Below are positions 6,383 to 13,992 of a stretch of DNA of 18,670 nucleotides, one piece after another. This stretch comes from JBFHRE01 sp041746105 (GTDB lineage: Bacteria > Actinomycetota > Acidimicrobiia > Spongiisociales > ZC4RG35): positions 1 to 18,670 of the forward strand of contig JBGTHP010000012.1 in the NCBI GenBank assembly GCA_041746105.1. The letters are read 5' to 3'. The notes under the pieces are model-generated. The model was not told the origin of the DNA. It saw nothing but the letters and a program-made list of their open reading frames with translations, and made no database searches. The translations under genes and the position numbers were made by a program. The first letter of the stretch is position 1. Each line of letters starts with the position of its first letter.

Positions 6383-7474
6383 CTAGACGTTGAAACGAAA
6401 GTGGACGACGTCTCCATCGGCTACCACGTAATCCTTGCCCTCGACCCGAAGCTTGCCTACAGAACGCAAACCAGCCTCGGAACCGGCTTTCAGAAGATCG
6501 TCGATGCAGTAGATCTCGGCTCGGATGAATCCACGTTCGAAATCGGTGTGGATCACGGCGGCCGCCTGCGGAGCTCGTGTGCCTCTGCGAATGGTCCAGG
6601 CTCGAATCTCCTTCGGGCCTGCCGTGAAGAACGTCTCGAGCCCGAGGAGCTCGTACGTAGCCCTCGCCAGTACGGCCAGGCCCGGCTCTGCAACACCAAG
6701 TTCTTCCAGAAAGGTCGGACGGTCTGCATCGTCGAGTTGCGCGATCTCTGCTTCGGCTTCCGCACACAGGACCACTGCCGCCGATCCTTCCGCCACGGCC
6801 TTTTCCGCAACCCGGACGGTGAATTCGTTCCCATCGAGACCCGATTCGTCGACATTGCACACATAAAGGACCGGCTTCATCGTTATGAGACCGATTTCCT
6901 CCAGCGCTTCCAGGTCATCGTCGGACCACTGCACGGTGCGAGCGGCCTGGCCTTCTGAGAGGACATCGACCAGGCGGGCGACGACGACGTGGGCTCGAGC
7001 GGCGTTTTTGTCGCCCGTGCGCATGGTTCGACTCAAGCGATCGAGGCGCCGCTCCGCCACCGCCAGGTCTGCCAGGGCCAGTTCGAAATCGATGATCTCG
7101 ATGTCGCGAATCGGGTCTATCGAACCCTCGACATGGGTGACATCCGTCGATTCGAAACACCGGACCACATGCAGCAGTGCGTCAACCCCGCGAATGTGGC
7201 CCAGAAACTGGTTCCCCAGTCCTTCCCCCTCGGAGGCGCCTTTGACCAACCCGGCTATGTCCACGATCTCGACCGCGGCCGCGATCACCTTCTCGGTCAC
7301 GATCACAGACTGGATCTGGGCGAGTCTCGGGTCGGGAACCTCGATCACGCCGACATTCGGCTCGATCGTTGCGAACGGATAGTTGGCCGCTTCGACAGAA
7401 GCCGAGGTGAGTGCATTGAAGAGAGTTGACTTGCCGACGTTGGGCAGACCGACGATTCCAGCCTGAAGGGACAT
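6383..7474 (-). CDS. ychF: Ribosome-binding ATPase YchF (OLA1 family)
   Basis: YchF is a conserved Obg-related P-loop protein that prefers ATP and binds ribosomes. The 363-residue length is standard. It has the G1 motif GLPNVGKS (9-16), the G3 motif VDIAG (71-75), the block VKGASEGEGLGNQF, and NVDE (207-210) in place of the GTP-specific NKxD, as expected for the ATP-using YchF branch. The C-terminal TGS domain runs from about 280 to 363 and ends in HFRFNV, the family ending. The ATG at 7474 has AAGG at a good distance and yields the typical MSLQAGIVGLPNVGKST start. The redox-sensing Cys35 of E. coli YchF is Ala35 here (NYPFATIEPN). The gene diverges from gpsA across about 90 bases. Confidence 0.97.
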   Translation of the reverse strand: MSLQAGIVGLPNVGKSTLFNALTSASVEAANYPFATIEPNVGVIEVPDPRLAQIQSVIVTEKVIAAAVEIVDIAGLVKGASEGEGLGNQFLGHIRGVDALLHVVRCFESTDVTHVEGSIDPIRDIEIIDFELALADLAVAERRLDRLSRTMRTGDKNAARAHVVVARLVDVLSEGQAARTVQWSDDDLEALEEIGLITMKPVLYVCNVDESGLDGNEFTVRVAEKAVAEGSAAVVLCAEAEAEIAQLDDADRPTFLEELGVAEPGLAVLARATYELLGLETFFTAGPKEIRAWTIRRGTRAPQAAAVIHTDFERGFIRAEIYCIDDLLKAGSEAGLRSVGKLRVEGKDYVVADGDVVHFRFNV

Positions 7475-7535
7475 GGCGACCTTGGAGAGGGGGCGGCCAA
7501 GCTAGTGAAACCGGGACCAACTGGAAAACCCATGC

Positions 7536-7551
7536 GCCACAAAAATGTGGC
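7536..7551 (+). promoter_or_regulatory. Hairpin GCCACA-AAAA-TGTGGC in the gpsA leader
   Basis: This perfect 6-bp inverted repeat with an AAAA spacer ends 13 bases before the gpsA ATG at 7565, next to its AAGG. It lies in the ychF-gpsA divergent gap. It may be an operator or a leader hairpin masking the ribosome-binding site. Confidence 0.3.
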
Positions 7552-7564
7552 AAGGTTGGCCGCA

Positions 7565-8560
7565 ATGAGGATCAGTGTGATCGGCGGAGGATCTTGGGGT
7601 ACGGCCGTGGCCGCGCTGGCGGCGGCGCACAACCCGACGGTTTTGTGGGTTCGGCGCCCGGACCTGGCCGAAACCATCAACCGGACATCCGAGAACCCCG
7701 AGTATCTGCCCGGACACCGCCTTCCATACGGGCTCAGGGCCGAACACGACCTCGCCAAGGCATGTGAAGGGGCCGATGGTCTGGTCATGGCAGTGCCTTC
7801 CCACGGCTTCAGGGAGATATTTGCTCAGCTCGCACCCCAACTCGACTCGATGGTGCCAGTCCTCTCGGTGGTCAAGGGGATAGAACAGAACACACGGATG
7901 CGGATGACCGAAGTCATGTCAGACGTCTCGCCCGGTCACTCCACCCGCCTGTTGGGAGTGTTGACGGGTCCAAATCTGGCGAGCGAGGTGATGTCTGGTT
8001 CCCCCGCTGCAAGCGTCATCGCGATCCCTGACGCCGAGGCCGCCGCGAACCTTCAGCAAGTTTTCATGAGCCCGTCGTTTCGGATCTATACCAACCGCGA
8101 CGTCCTTGGCTGTGAGATGGCGGGGGCACTCAAGAACGTCATGGCGATCGCGGCCGGGATGGCCAAGGGCCTCGGGTTTGGCCAGAACACACTCGCCGCC
8201 TTGATCACCAGAGCGCTCGCCGAGATCACCAGGCTCGGCACCGCGCTCGGTGGGCAGAGCGAAACCTTCGCAGGGCTCGCCGGCATGGGAGACCTGATCG
8301 CCACCTGCCAATCAGATGCTTCACGCAACAACCAGGTCGGTATGGCTTTGGCCAGAGGAAAGGCTCTCGACGAGATAGTGGAGGAGATGAAGATGGTGGC
8401 CGAGGGTGTCAAGACGGTACAACCGGTGCTGGACCTGGCGGCCGTTGTTGATGTAGAGATGCCAATCGCAAGCCAGGTCGCACAAGTCCTACACCACGGC
8501 GCACATCCGCGGGAGGCCGTACTCGCCCTGATGACCCGCGAGGCGCGCTCAGAGGGCTGA
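7565..8560 (+). CDS. gpsA: Glycerol-3-phosphate dehydrogenase [NAD(P)+]
   Basis: GpsA reduces dihydroxyacetone phosphate to sn-glycerol 3-phosphate, the backbone for phospholipids, in the cytoplasm. The 331-residue protein opens with the Rossmann motif in MRISVIGGGSWGT (GxGxxG-like, 7-12). It has the VVKG block (102-105) and LTGPNLASEV (133-142). The catalytic Lys is K190 in GALKNV, and GLAGMGDL (237-244) is followed by SRNNQVG. The start was set at the ATG at 7565, where the Rossmann strand begins; AAGG lies 9-10 bases upstream. An in-frame start at 7505 or 7535 would add an unconserved N-terminus. The neighbours do not belong to lipid synthesis. Confidence 0.96.
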   Translation: MRISVIGGGSWGTAVAALAAAHNPTVLWVRRPDLAETINRTSENPEYLPGHRLPYGLRAEHDLAKACEGADGLVMAVPSHGFREIFAQLAPQLDSMVPVLSVVKGIEQNTRMRMTEVMSDVSPGHSTRLLGVLTGPNLASEVMSGSPAASVIAIPDAEAAANLQQVFMSPSFRIYTNRDVLGCEMAGALKNVMAIAAGMAKGLGFGQNTLAALITRALAEITRLGTALGGQSETFAGLAGMGDLIATCQSDASRNNQVGMALARGKALDEIVEEMKMVAEGVKTVQPVLDLAAVVDVEMPIASQVAQVLHHGAHPREAVLALMTREARSEG

Positions 8561-8659
8561 AAATGGGATGCGTCGACATCGGGCAGAACGAACTCGGATG
8601 CGGTGCGAAGATCCCCAACTCCATGACCGTGTGACGGTCCTGGCGGCCACGTACTCGCC

Positions 8660-9121
8660 TCAGCGATAAAAACGGTAGATGACCTGGGCAGCACACGCCG
8701 GTTTGGCTCCTTTTTCGATCTCGATCACGAGGTCGATCGCAGCTTGAACCCCTTCGGCGAACGATGACACCTCCGCCAGCGTCGCACAACCCCTGACACT
8801 GCTCCCCACGGCCACCGGGGATGGAAAGCGGACCTTGTTGGTTCCGTAGTTGATCCCCATCGAACTACCACCGACCGAGACGATCTCGCTCATCAATGGC
8901 ACGGCGAGCGACAGCGTTAGATAACCGTGAGCGATGGGCCCGCCGAATGGACCGGCGAGCGCCCTCACCGGATCGACATGGATCCATTGGCGATCGTCGG
9001 TTGCGTCTGCAAACAGATCAACCATCCTTTGCTCGACTACGCGCCATCCAGAGCATCCGAGACTCATGCCGGCCGGAGCGTCGGCCAGATCGTCGATTGA
9101 TGCGAAGTCGGTGACGGCCAC
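8660..9121 (-). CDS. MaoC/NodN-like (R)-specific enoyl-CoA hydratase
   Basis: This is a hot-dog-fold hydratase of the MaoC family, likely acting on enoyl-CoA substrates, although the substrate cannot be told. The 153-residue protein has the NodN-type active-site stretch FADATDDRQWIHVDP (37-51), in which Asp42/43 and His48 form the expected Asp-His dyad. GPIAHGYLTLSL (61-72) follows, the second conserved block of the family. It is a single hot-dog domain of the usual length. It starts with GTG at 9121 without a clear Shine-Dalgarno sequence, 53 bases from the divergent gene at 9175. Its 3' end faces gpsA across 99 bases, which hold a GACCGT-GTG-ACGGTC repeat but no T-run. Confidence 0.9.
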   Translation of the reverse strand: MAVTDFASIDDLADAPAGMSLGCSGWRVVEQRMVDLFADATDDRQWIHVDPVRALAGPFGGPIAHGYLTLSLAVPLMSEIVSVGGSSMGINYGTNKVRFPSPVAVGSSVRGCATLAEVSSFAEGVQAAIDLVIEIEKGAKPACAAQVIYRFYR

Positions 9122-9174
9122 GATCCGACAATAACGCCCGGCCTATTGCTGTCGCTTCGATACGCTGGCCAGCT

Positions 9175-9822
9175 ATGTCTCGTGTCGATCAAACTCCACG
9201 CACCACCGTCCGCCGAGAAGAACGGTCATCGTTCGACCGAAACGAGATCTACGCGGTTCTAGACGAGGCGTTGTACTGCAATGTCGGCTTCGTCGACGGT
9301 GACCGCCCTGTGGTGATTCCAACCCTCCACGCCAGGATCGGCGACGATCTGCTCCTGCACGGATCGCCTGCCACACGATTGTTCCGGTTGCTCAAGAAGG
9401 GACCTGAAATTTGTGTGAGCGTCACGCTCATGGATGGCTTGGTCCTGGCGCGCTCCGCATTCAACCACTCGGCGAACTACCGATCGGTGGTCGTGTTCGG
9501 GAAAACAACGGCATTGACCAAGCTCGACGAACGGCGTGAAGCACTCGACGCTTTCACCGACAAACTAGTGCCAGGACGAAGGGCATCCTTGCGCGAGATG
9601 ACCGACAAGGAAGTCAGGGCCACAGCGGTCATGAGCCTTCCCATATCGGAAGCTTCTGCCAAGATCCGGTCAGGGCCGCCGGTTGACGAGGACGAAGACT
9701 ATGAGCTCCCGATCTGGGCGGGTGTGATCCCGATGGGCACCGTCTATGGCGATCCGGTGCCAGACCCCCGCCTCCACCCAGACGCAACCGAACCCGACCA
9801 CCTGGTGTTCTTCCGTACATGA
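9175..9822 (+). CDS. Pyridoxamine 5'-phosphate oxidase-like flavin-barrel protein
   Basis: This 215-residue protein belongs to the FMN-binding split-barrel group (Pyridox_ox_2 / NimA-like). These proteins bind FMN or a related flavin and reduce varied small substrates; this one's substrate is unknown. Family landmarks are the N-terminal RREERSSFDRNEIYAVLDEA (a 15-residue helix), VVIPTLHARIGDDLLLHGS (46-64), LMDGLVLARSAFNHSANYRSVVV (85-107), the VPGR turn (132-135) and the C-terminal EDYELPIWAGVIP (174-186). No ribosome-binding site precedes the ATG, and the gap to the divergent MaoC-like gene is short, so a leaderless transcript is plausible. The TGA overlaps the ATG of the transporter gene by four bases, so the two are translationally coupled. 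Confidence 0.88.
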   Translation: MSRVDQTPRTTVRREERSSFDRNEIYAVLDEALYCNVGFVDGDRPVVIPTLHARIGDDLLLHGSPATRLFRLLKKGPEICVSVTLMDGLVLARSAFNHSANYRSVVVFGKTTALTKLDERREALDAFTDKLVPGRRASLREMTDKEVRATAVMSLPISEASAKIRSGPPVDEDEDYELPIWAGVIPMGTVYGDPVPDPRLHPDATEPDHLVFFRT

Positions 9823-10718
9823 GCGCTCCAGTCGCTGCCCAGCATCCAGTGGTTGATCGCAATGCCTTTGGGCCCACCGAATGGACTCTGTTCACCAGCA
9901 TCGGTTTGATCTGGGGTTCATCATTCCTGCTGATAAAGCTCGGGTTGGAGACCTTCCATCCTGGTTTGATCACATGGGCCAGGGTTGGGCTGGGAGCGCT
10001 CGCTTTGATTCTGGTGCCACGCAGCCGGGTCAAGATCGAAGCATCCGACAAAAGGACCATGCTCATTTTGTCGGTGGTCTGGGTGGGTATCCCTTTCACC
10101 CTCTTCCCTCTGGCCGAACAGCACATCAACTCCGCCGTCACCGGTCTGCTCAACGGCGCGACGCCGATTTTTGCCGGATTGATCGGAGGGTTCTTTTTCA
10201 ATCGGATGCCTCGCGGTCCCCAACGCCTCGGTCTGGCCGTGGGTTTCGTAGGGATCACCCTGGTCAGCGTGGGCTCGGCGGCAGAGGGCGACACCGCGAT
10301 CTGGGGAGTGCTCATGGCTCTTGCCGCCACCGTTTGTTATGGGGTCGCAACCAACATGGCCGGCCCGCTGCAGCAGAGATACGGATCCGTCCCGGTGATG
10401 GCCAGAATGCTCACACTGGCAACGATCTGGACGATGCCGTTTGGGCTGTACGGGCTGGCTGAGTCGTCATGGTCGGTGGGCGCCGGCTGGTCAACGGCTG
10501 TCCTCGGCTTCATCGGCACCGGACTTGGATTTGCCTTGATGGCGGAACTGGTGGGACGGGTGGGAGGGCCTAGGGCAACCGTCATCACCTATCTGATTCC
10601 GGTGGTTTCTCTGGCCCTGGGAGTTTTCTTTCTCGATGATCGGGTTGCGTTTGCTGCCCTGATCGGAGTGGTTCTGGTACTGGCCGGAGCGGTGTTGATA
10701 AGCCGGCGAGAACGCTGA
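9819..10718 (+). CDS. EamA-family (DMT superfamily) transporter
   Basis: This is a 299-residue inner-membrane transporter with about ten hydrophobic segments arranged as two EamA repeats (roughly 22-155 and 165-297). The first repeat has LIWGSSFLLIKLGLETFHP, typical of the family, and the second ends in ALIGVVLVLAGAVLISRRE. Relatives export amino acids or other small metabolites, and nothing here fixes the substrate. The start overlaps the PPOX-like gene by four bases, so the two form an operon. The gene ends two bases before the stop of the convergent nurA-like gene, with no room for a separate terminator. Confidence 0.9.
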   Translation: MSAPVAAQHPVVDRNAFGPTEWTLFTSIGLIWGSSFLLIKLGLETFHPGLITWARVGLGALALILVPRSRVKIEASDKRTMLILSVVWVGIPFTLFPLAEQHINSAVTGLLNGATPIFAGLIGGFFFNRMPRGPQRLGLAVGFVGITLVSVGSAAEGDTAIWGVLMALAATVCYGVATNMAGPLQQRYGSVPVMARMLTLATIWTMPFGLYGLAESSWSVGAGWSTAVLGFIGTGLGFALMAELVGRVGGPRATVITYLIPVVSLALGVFFLDDRVAFAALIGVVLVLAGAVLISRRER

Positions 10719-10720
10719 GT

Positions 10721-11620
10721 TCACCCCGCCGCCACCCGCAGGGCGCGCTCCATCAAAAGTTGGTCCCCCAGCCGCCGCCGCAGCTCGCGTTCGAGACCTG
10801 CGATCGGGTAGAGATTCTGGGGCGCCCTCGGATCCTTGTGCGGACTCGAGGCGAAACGCACCAGCGTCGCCGTCACCTGGTCGGCGACCGCAGCCGCCTC
10901 GCCAATCGATCTATTGGCGGCGAGTTCACATCGGACCAGCCCGGCCGCAGGCCCGCTGCCTTCTCCAAGTCGGAGATACCACGAGATGCGGGCGAATCCG
11001 CCGCTGATCATGAAGAGAGGGGTCCGCGACCCGACTGGCAACGACATCAGGATCGCACGCCGCTCCTGAGGGAGATAATGGACGTGTTGGGTCTTGACAT
11101 ATCCGACTGCAGACCCCACCTGGCTGTGATGTGAAAGAGGCCCGTCAACCACGACGAGCTCGGAGTCGGCATGAGATGCGGAAACCTCTCCTTCCAGACG
11201 CCCCATTTGCTCCTGGATCCGAAGCCACAACTCCTCAGGAGATTTCCCCGAGACCGGTATCACTCGATACCTTCCGTGACGCGTCTCGAGATCCTCTGCC
11301 GATTTTGCAGCGGTGAACAACACCCTCTCGACGCGTGCGTCCACGACCCGCGCGGAGGTGTCACAAAGGACTGCTCCGGCCGCATATGAGGCGCATGCCC
11401 CGAGAACCGGCAAGTCAGGAGGTTCCTCGATCCAAAGGTTGGCGTCGACCCTCCTCACCCCGTCGACGAACAGCACCTGGCCGGCAGGCGGAGCCTCCGA
11501 CTCGATAGGGTGCCAACCGCCATCGACCTCGATCGTCGTGTCGGTGGGCACTTCACTCTCGTCGAGGGAATCTGCCGATGTCCCGTATTCCGGCGCCCAG
11601 GTCTCAACTCGAAAACGCAT
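10721..11620 (-). CDS. nurA: NurA-like DNA-end nuclease
   Basis: NurA enzymes are Mn-dependent 5'-to-3' nucleases that work with HerA ATPase to resect DNA ends. This 299-residue protein shows motif I, LFVDGVRRVDA (50-60), with Asp53 the likely metal ligand. A second acidic motif, LVVVDGPL (155-162), has Asp159. VGYVKTQHVHYLP (172-184) follows. The C-terminal block PHKDPRAPQNLYPIAGLE (260-277) has His261 and Tyr271 in the place of the His/Tyr pair of archaeal NurA. The residue pairing is from family memory, not an alignment. Its ATG shares one base with the sbcC TGA, so it is co-translated with Mre11/Rad50. A HerA partner lies upstream on the same strand. I know this sequence type as a conserved actinobacterial family, often called NurA or hypothetical. 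Confidence 0.8.
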   Translation of the reverse strand: MRFRVETWAPEYGTSADSLDESEVPTDTTIEVDGGWHPIESEAPPAGQVLFVDGVRRVDANLWIEEPPDLPVLGACASYAAGAVLCDTSARVVDARVERVLFTAAKSAEDLETRHGRYRVIPVSGKSPEELWLRIQEQMGRLEGEVSASHADSELVVVDGPLSHHSQVGSAVGYVKTQHVHYLPQERRAILMSLPVGSRTPLFMISGGFARISWYLRLGEGSGPAAGLVRCELAANRSIGEAAAVADQVTATLVRFASSPHKDPRAPQNLYPIAGLERELRRRLGDQLLMERALRVAAG

Positions 11621-13992
11621 CAGGGTTCCCTTCTGACGGAGGCTCCAGAGGGACCGTTGGTCACGACGAAACGCACCGGCATCTGTTCTGCCAACTCCTT
11701 CACGTGGGTGACGATGCCGACCATCCGGTCGCCACTGCTCAGTTCGTGCAGGACTGCAGCCACGGTATCGAGGGAGCCGGCGTCGAGAGTTCCAAAACCT
11801 TCGTCGAGAAATATCGCATCGAGCCGAGGGGTTCCCGCGATCGAGAGCGTGGCGATGCGCTCTGCGAGCGAGAGTGCAAGCGCCAAGGACACGAGGAAGG
11901 TTTCTCCGCCGGAAAGTGTCTTGACGGGACGCCTTTCGTCTGCGTTGCGACGATCAATCACCTCGAAGTCTCGTTTGACGAGGCTCAGCTCATATTGACC
12001 ACCGACCAATGTCTCCAACACCCGGTTCGCACCCTCGGTCAAACCATGCAACGCCTCTTCGAGAATCCAGGCTTCGAATCTGTTCGCCGCCAACTCTCTG
12101 GCCAGGCTTGCGGCAACGGCCGACTTCTTCTTCGCGACGGCCAGGGTTTGACGGTGTTCTTCCAGACGCCGGGAGTTGTCGATCAGTGTCTTGAGTCGTT
12201 CCTCTGCAACCGCACTGGCTCTCTCGGCCACAACTCGAATCTCGGAGGGGTTGGCGGCGAGCCCTAGGCGTTCTGCCTCCTTCAGGACGGTTTCGTCGGC
12301 TTGGGCGATCTGAGCCTCGAGGGCCGCCGCCTCCTCATCGACCCCAATGGCCGCCCTCGTGGATACCACTCGCCGTTCCTCCGCCCATTCCACCAGCCGG
12401 GCCCAGTCGACGGCCGAATCCTTCCGTTCGAGAGTCGGCGGATCGAGGCCGGCCAGTGTGTCACGGAGGAGTTCGAGTTCGGCCCTGACTCCATCTTGGG
12501 CGGTCTCTGCCGCCACCAGCTCACGCGTCGATTCGGTTATCTCCAGTCGCGCCGTTTTTAGCTCCTGTTCGAGTTGGCCGACGGTGACGGACGCTTTCTC
12601 CACTTCGGCCAGCGTTTGGCGGACGGTCTGTTCATCTTCGCCGACCAGCTCGCCTTCGAGTTCTCTGAGCTGCTCACTCAAGATTTGAAATTGGGTCGCG
12701 GCTGCTGCGTGTTTTGATTGACTCTGGTCCAGCAATCGACGTTGTTCGTCCACTCTTTGGCGACCCGATTCGACATCGGCTTCCAGTGCACTCAGATTGT
12801 CTTCACCATCGGGAGCAGGAATTGTCGTCACCGGCTGCATACACACGGGGCACGATCCGCCGACCTCCAGCTCCCGTCTCAATGCGTTGGCCAGATGCTG
12901 GTCGCGGTGATGCCTCAGCACCGCGACCACATCGTCGAGGTTTTGGGAAGCTTGGCGGTGGGCAGTTTCCGCCTGGTCACGTGCACTGGTCGATTCGTCG
13001 ATGACGGCCTCGCCTGTCGCGAGCCTTTCCGCGAGTTTTATTCTCCTGTCGAACCGCTCGACGAGTAGTTGAATCTCGGCCATCGGACGCAGCCCATCAA
13101 GATCGATTTTGGCCGCATCTAGTTTCTCGGCCAACGCCTTCTCAGACTCTGATGCGAGCTGTGATCGCTCCAGCGCAGCTGTTTTGTTTCCTGCCAGGAT
13201 GTCGACGTCCGGAGGAGCAGTCACCGAATTGAGAAGCGCAAGGTCCGACGCCAGCCGCGTGCGCCGGTCCTTCATGTCTGCTTCGAGTTTGTCCAACTCC
13301 GCTCGGTGCTTTTCGTACCGCTCAATCTCGAGAAAGAACGCCTCCAATAGCTGCAAGTTCTCTTCGGCTAACGCCTGGTCTTGCGGTCCGGCCGGTCCGC
13401 TGTCGGCGATCAAGCCCTCGAGGGTTGTGACGATTCCATCTGACGTCTTCTGTCGAGCCACTGCCGCCTGGCGCACCTTCTCGTACAGACCGAGATCCAA
13501 CAGTGACTTCAACAGCTCCTGCCGGTTCGCCGGACGATCGTGTAGGAATGCGGCGAATTCCCCCTGCGGGAGGACGACACACCTCGTGAAGTGGTCGAAG
13601 CTGAGGCCGATCAACCTTTCGACGGCTTTGGTCACCTGGTCGGCCCCAGAGACCGTTTCGTCGGGGCCGTCCAATCGCGCTTCGGCTGTGGTCGCTCCAC
13701 CTCCGATCTGCCGGCGGACCACGCGGACCACCCGATAGGTGCTGTCGCCCATGCCAAAGGTGAGATCGACCTTGGCTTCCCTTGCTCCAAGCGAGATGAC
13801 CGGTTCCACCTGGTTGGCCGCCAGGCGCGGCACCTTTCCGTATAGAGCGAAGCACATGGCGTCAATCAAACTCGACTTGCCGGCGCCGGTCGGGCCGGTC
13901 ATCGCGAAGAGATCGACCCCGGTGAAATCAACGGGCTCTGTCATCTCGCGGTAGGCGGTGAAACCGCTCAAGAGGAGGCGCTCAGGTCTCAA
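11620..13992 (-). CDS. sbcC: SbcC/Rad50-type exonuclease ATPase subunit
   Basis: SbcC with SbcD forms an ATP-dependent nuclease that cleaves hairpins and processes protein-blocked or broken DNA ends. The 790-residue protein has Walker A GPTGAGKS (33-40) and the Q-loop block VVLPQGEFAAFL (139-150). A coiled coil runs to a zinc hook, CPVC (C381-C384), and a second coiled coil to about 640. The ABC signature is KTLSGGE (691-697), Walker B is LDAIFLDE (724-731) and the switch His is H763. E. coli SbcC is about 1050 residues, so the coiled-coil arms here are short. I chose a TTG start at 13992, which overlaps the sbcD stop by 11 bases and has GGAGAGG just upstream; it gives the usual MRPERLLLSGFTAYRE N-terminus. 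No ATG or GTG lies nearby in frame. Confidence 0.96.
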   Translation of the reverse strand: MRPERLLLSGFTAYREMTEPVDFTGVDLFAMTGPTGAGKSSLIDAMCFALYGKVPRLAANQVEPVISLGAREAKVDLTFGMGDSTYRVVRVVRRQIGGGATTAEARLDGPDETVSGADQVTKAVERLIGLSFDHFTRCVVLPQGEFAAFLHDRPANRQELLKSLLDLGLYEKVRQAAVARQKTSDGIVTTLEGLIADSGPAGPQDQALAEENLQLLEAFFLEIERYEKHRAELDKLEADMKDRRTRLASDLALLNSVTAPPDVDILAGNKTAALERSQLASESEKALAEKLDAAKIDLDGLRPMAEIQLLVERFDRRIKLAERLATGEAVIDESTSARDQAETAHRQASQNLDDVVAVLRHHRDQHLANALRRELEVGGSCPVCMQPVTTIPAPDGEDNLSALEADVESGRQRVDEQRRLLDQSQSKHAAAATQFQILSEQLRELEGELVGEDEQTVRQTLAEVEKASVTVGQLEQELKTARLEITESTRELVAAETAQDGVRAELELLRDTLAGLDPPTLERKDSAVDWARLVEWAEERRVVSTRAAIGVDEEAAALEAQIAQADETVLKEAERLGLAANPSEIRVVAERASAVAEERLKTLIDNSRRLEEHRQTLAVAKKKSAVAASLARELAANRFEAWILEEALHGLTEGANRVLETLVGGQYELSLVKRDFEVIDRRNADERRPVKTLSGGETFLVSLALALSLAERIATLSIAGTPRLDAIFLDEGFGTLDAGSLDTVAAVLHELSSGDRMVGIVTHVKELAEQMPVRFVVTNGPSGASVRREP

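Noticed and set aside
6351..6860. N-terminal extension of the antiporter frame
   Set aside because: It lies inside ychF in another frame, is rich in Arg and Gly, and lacks membrane segments; the antiporter fold begins at 6350.
8620..8640. GACCGT-GTG-ACGGTC repeat between gpsA and the MaoC-like gene as a terminator
   Set aside because: The stem is only 6 bp and neither strand has a T-run after it.
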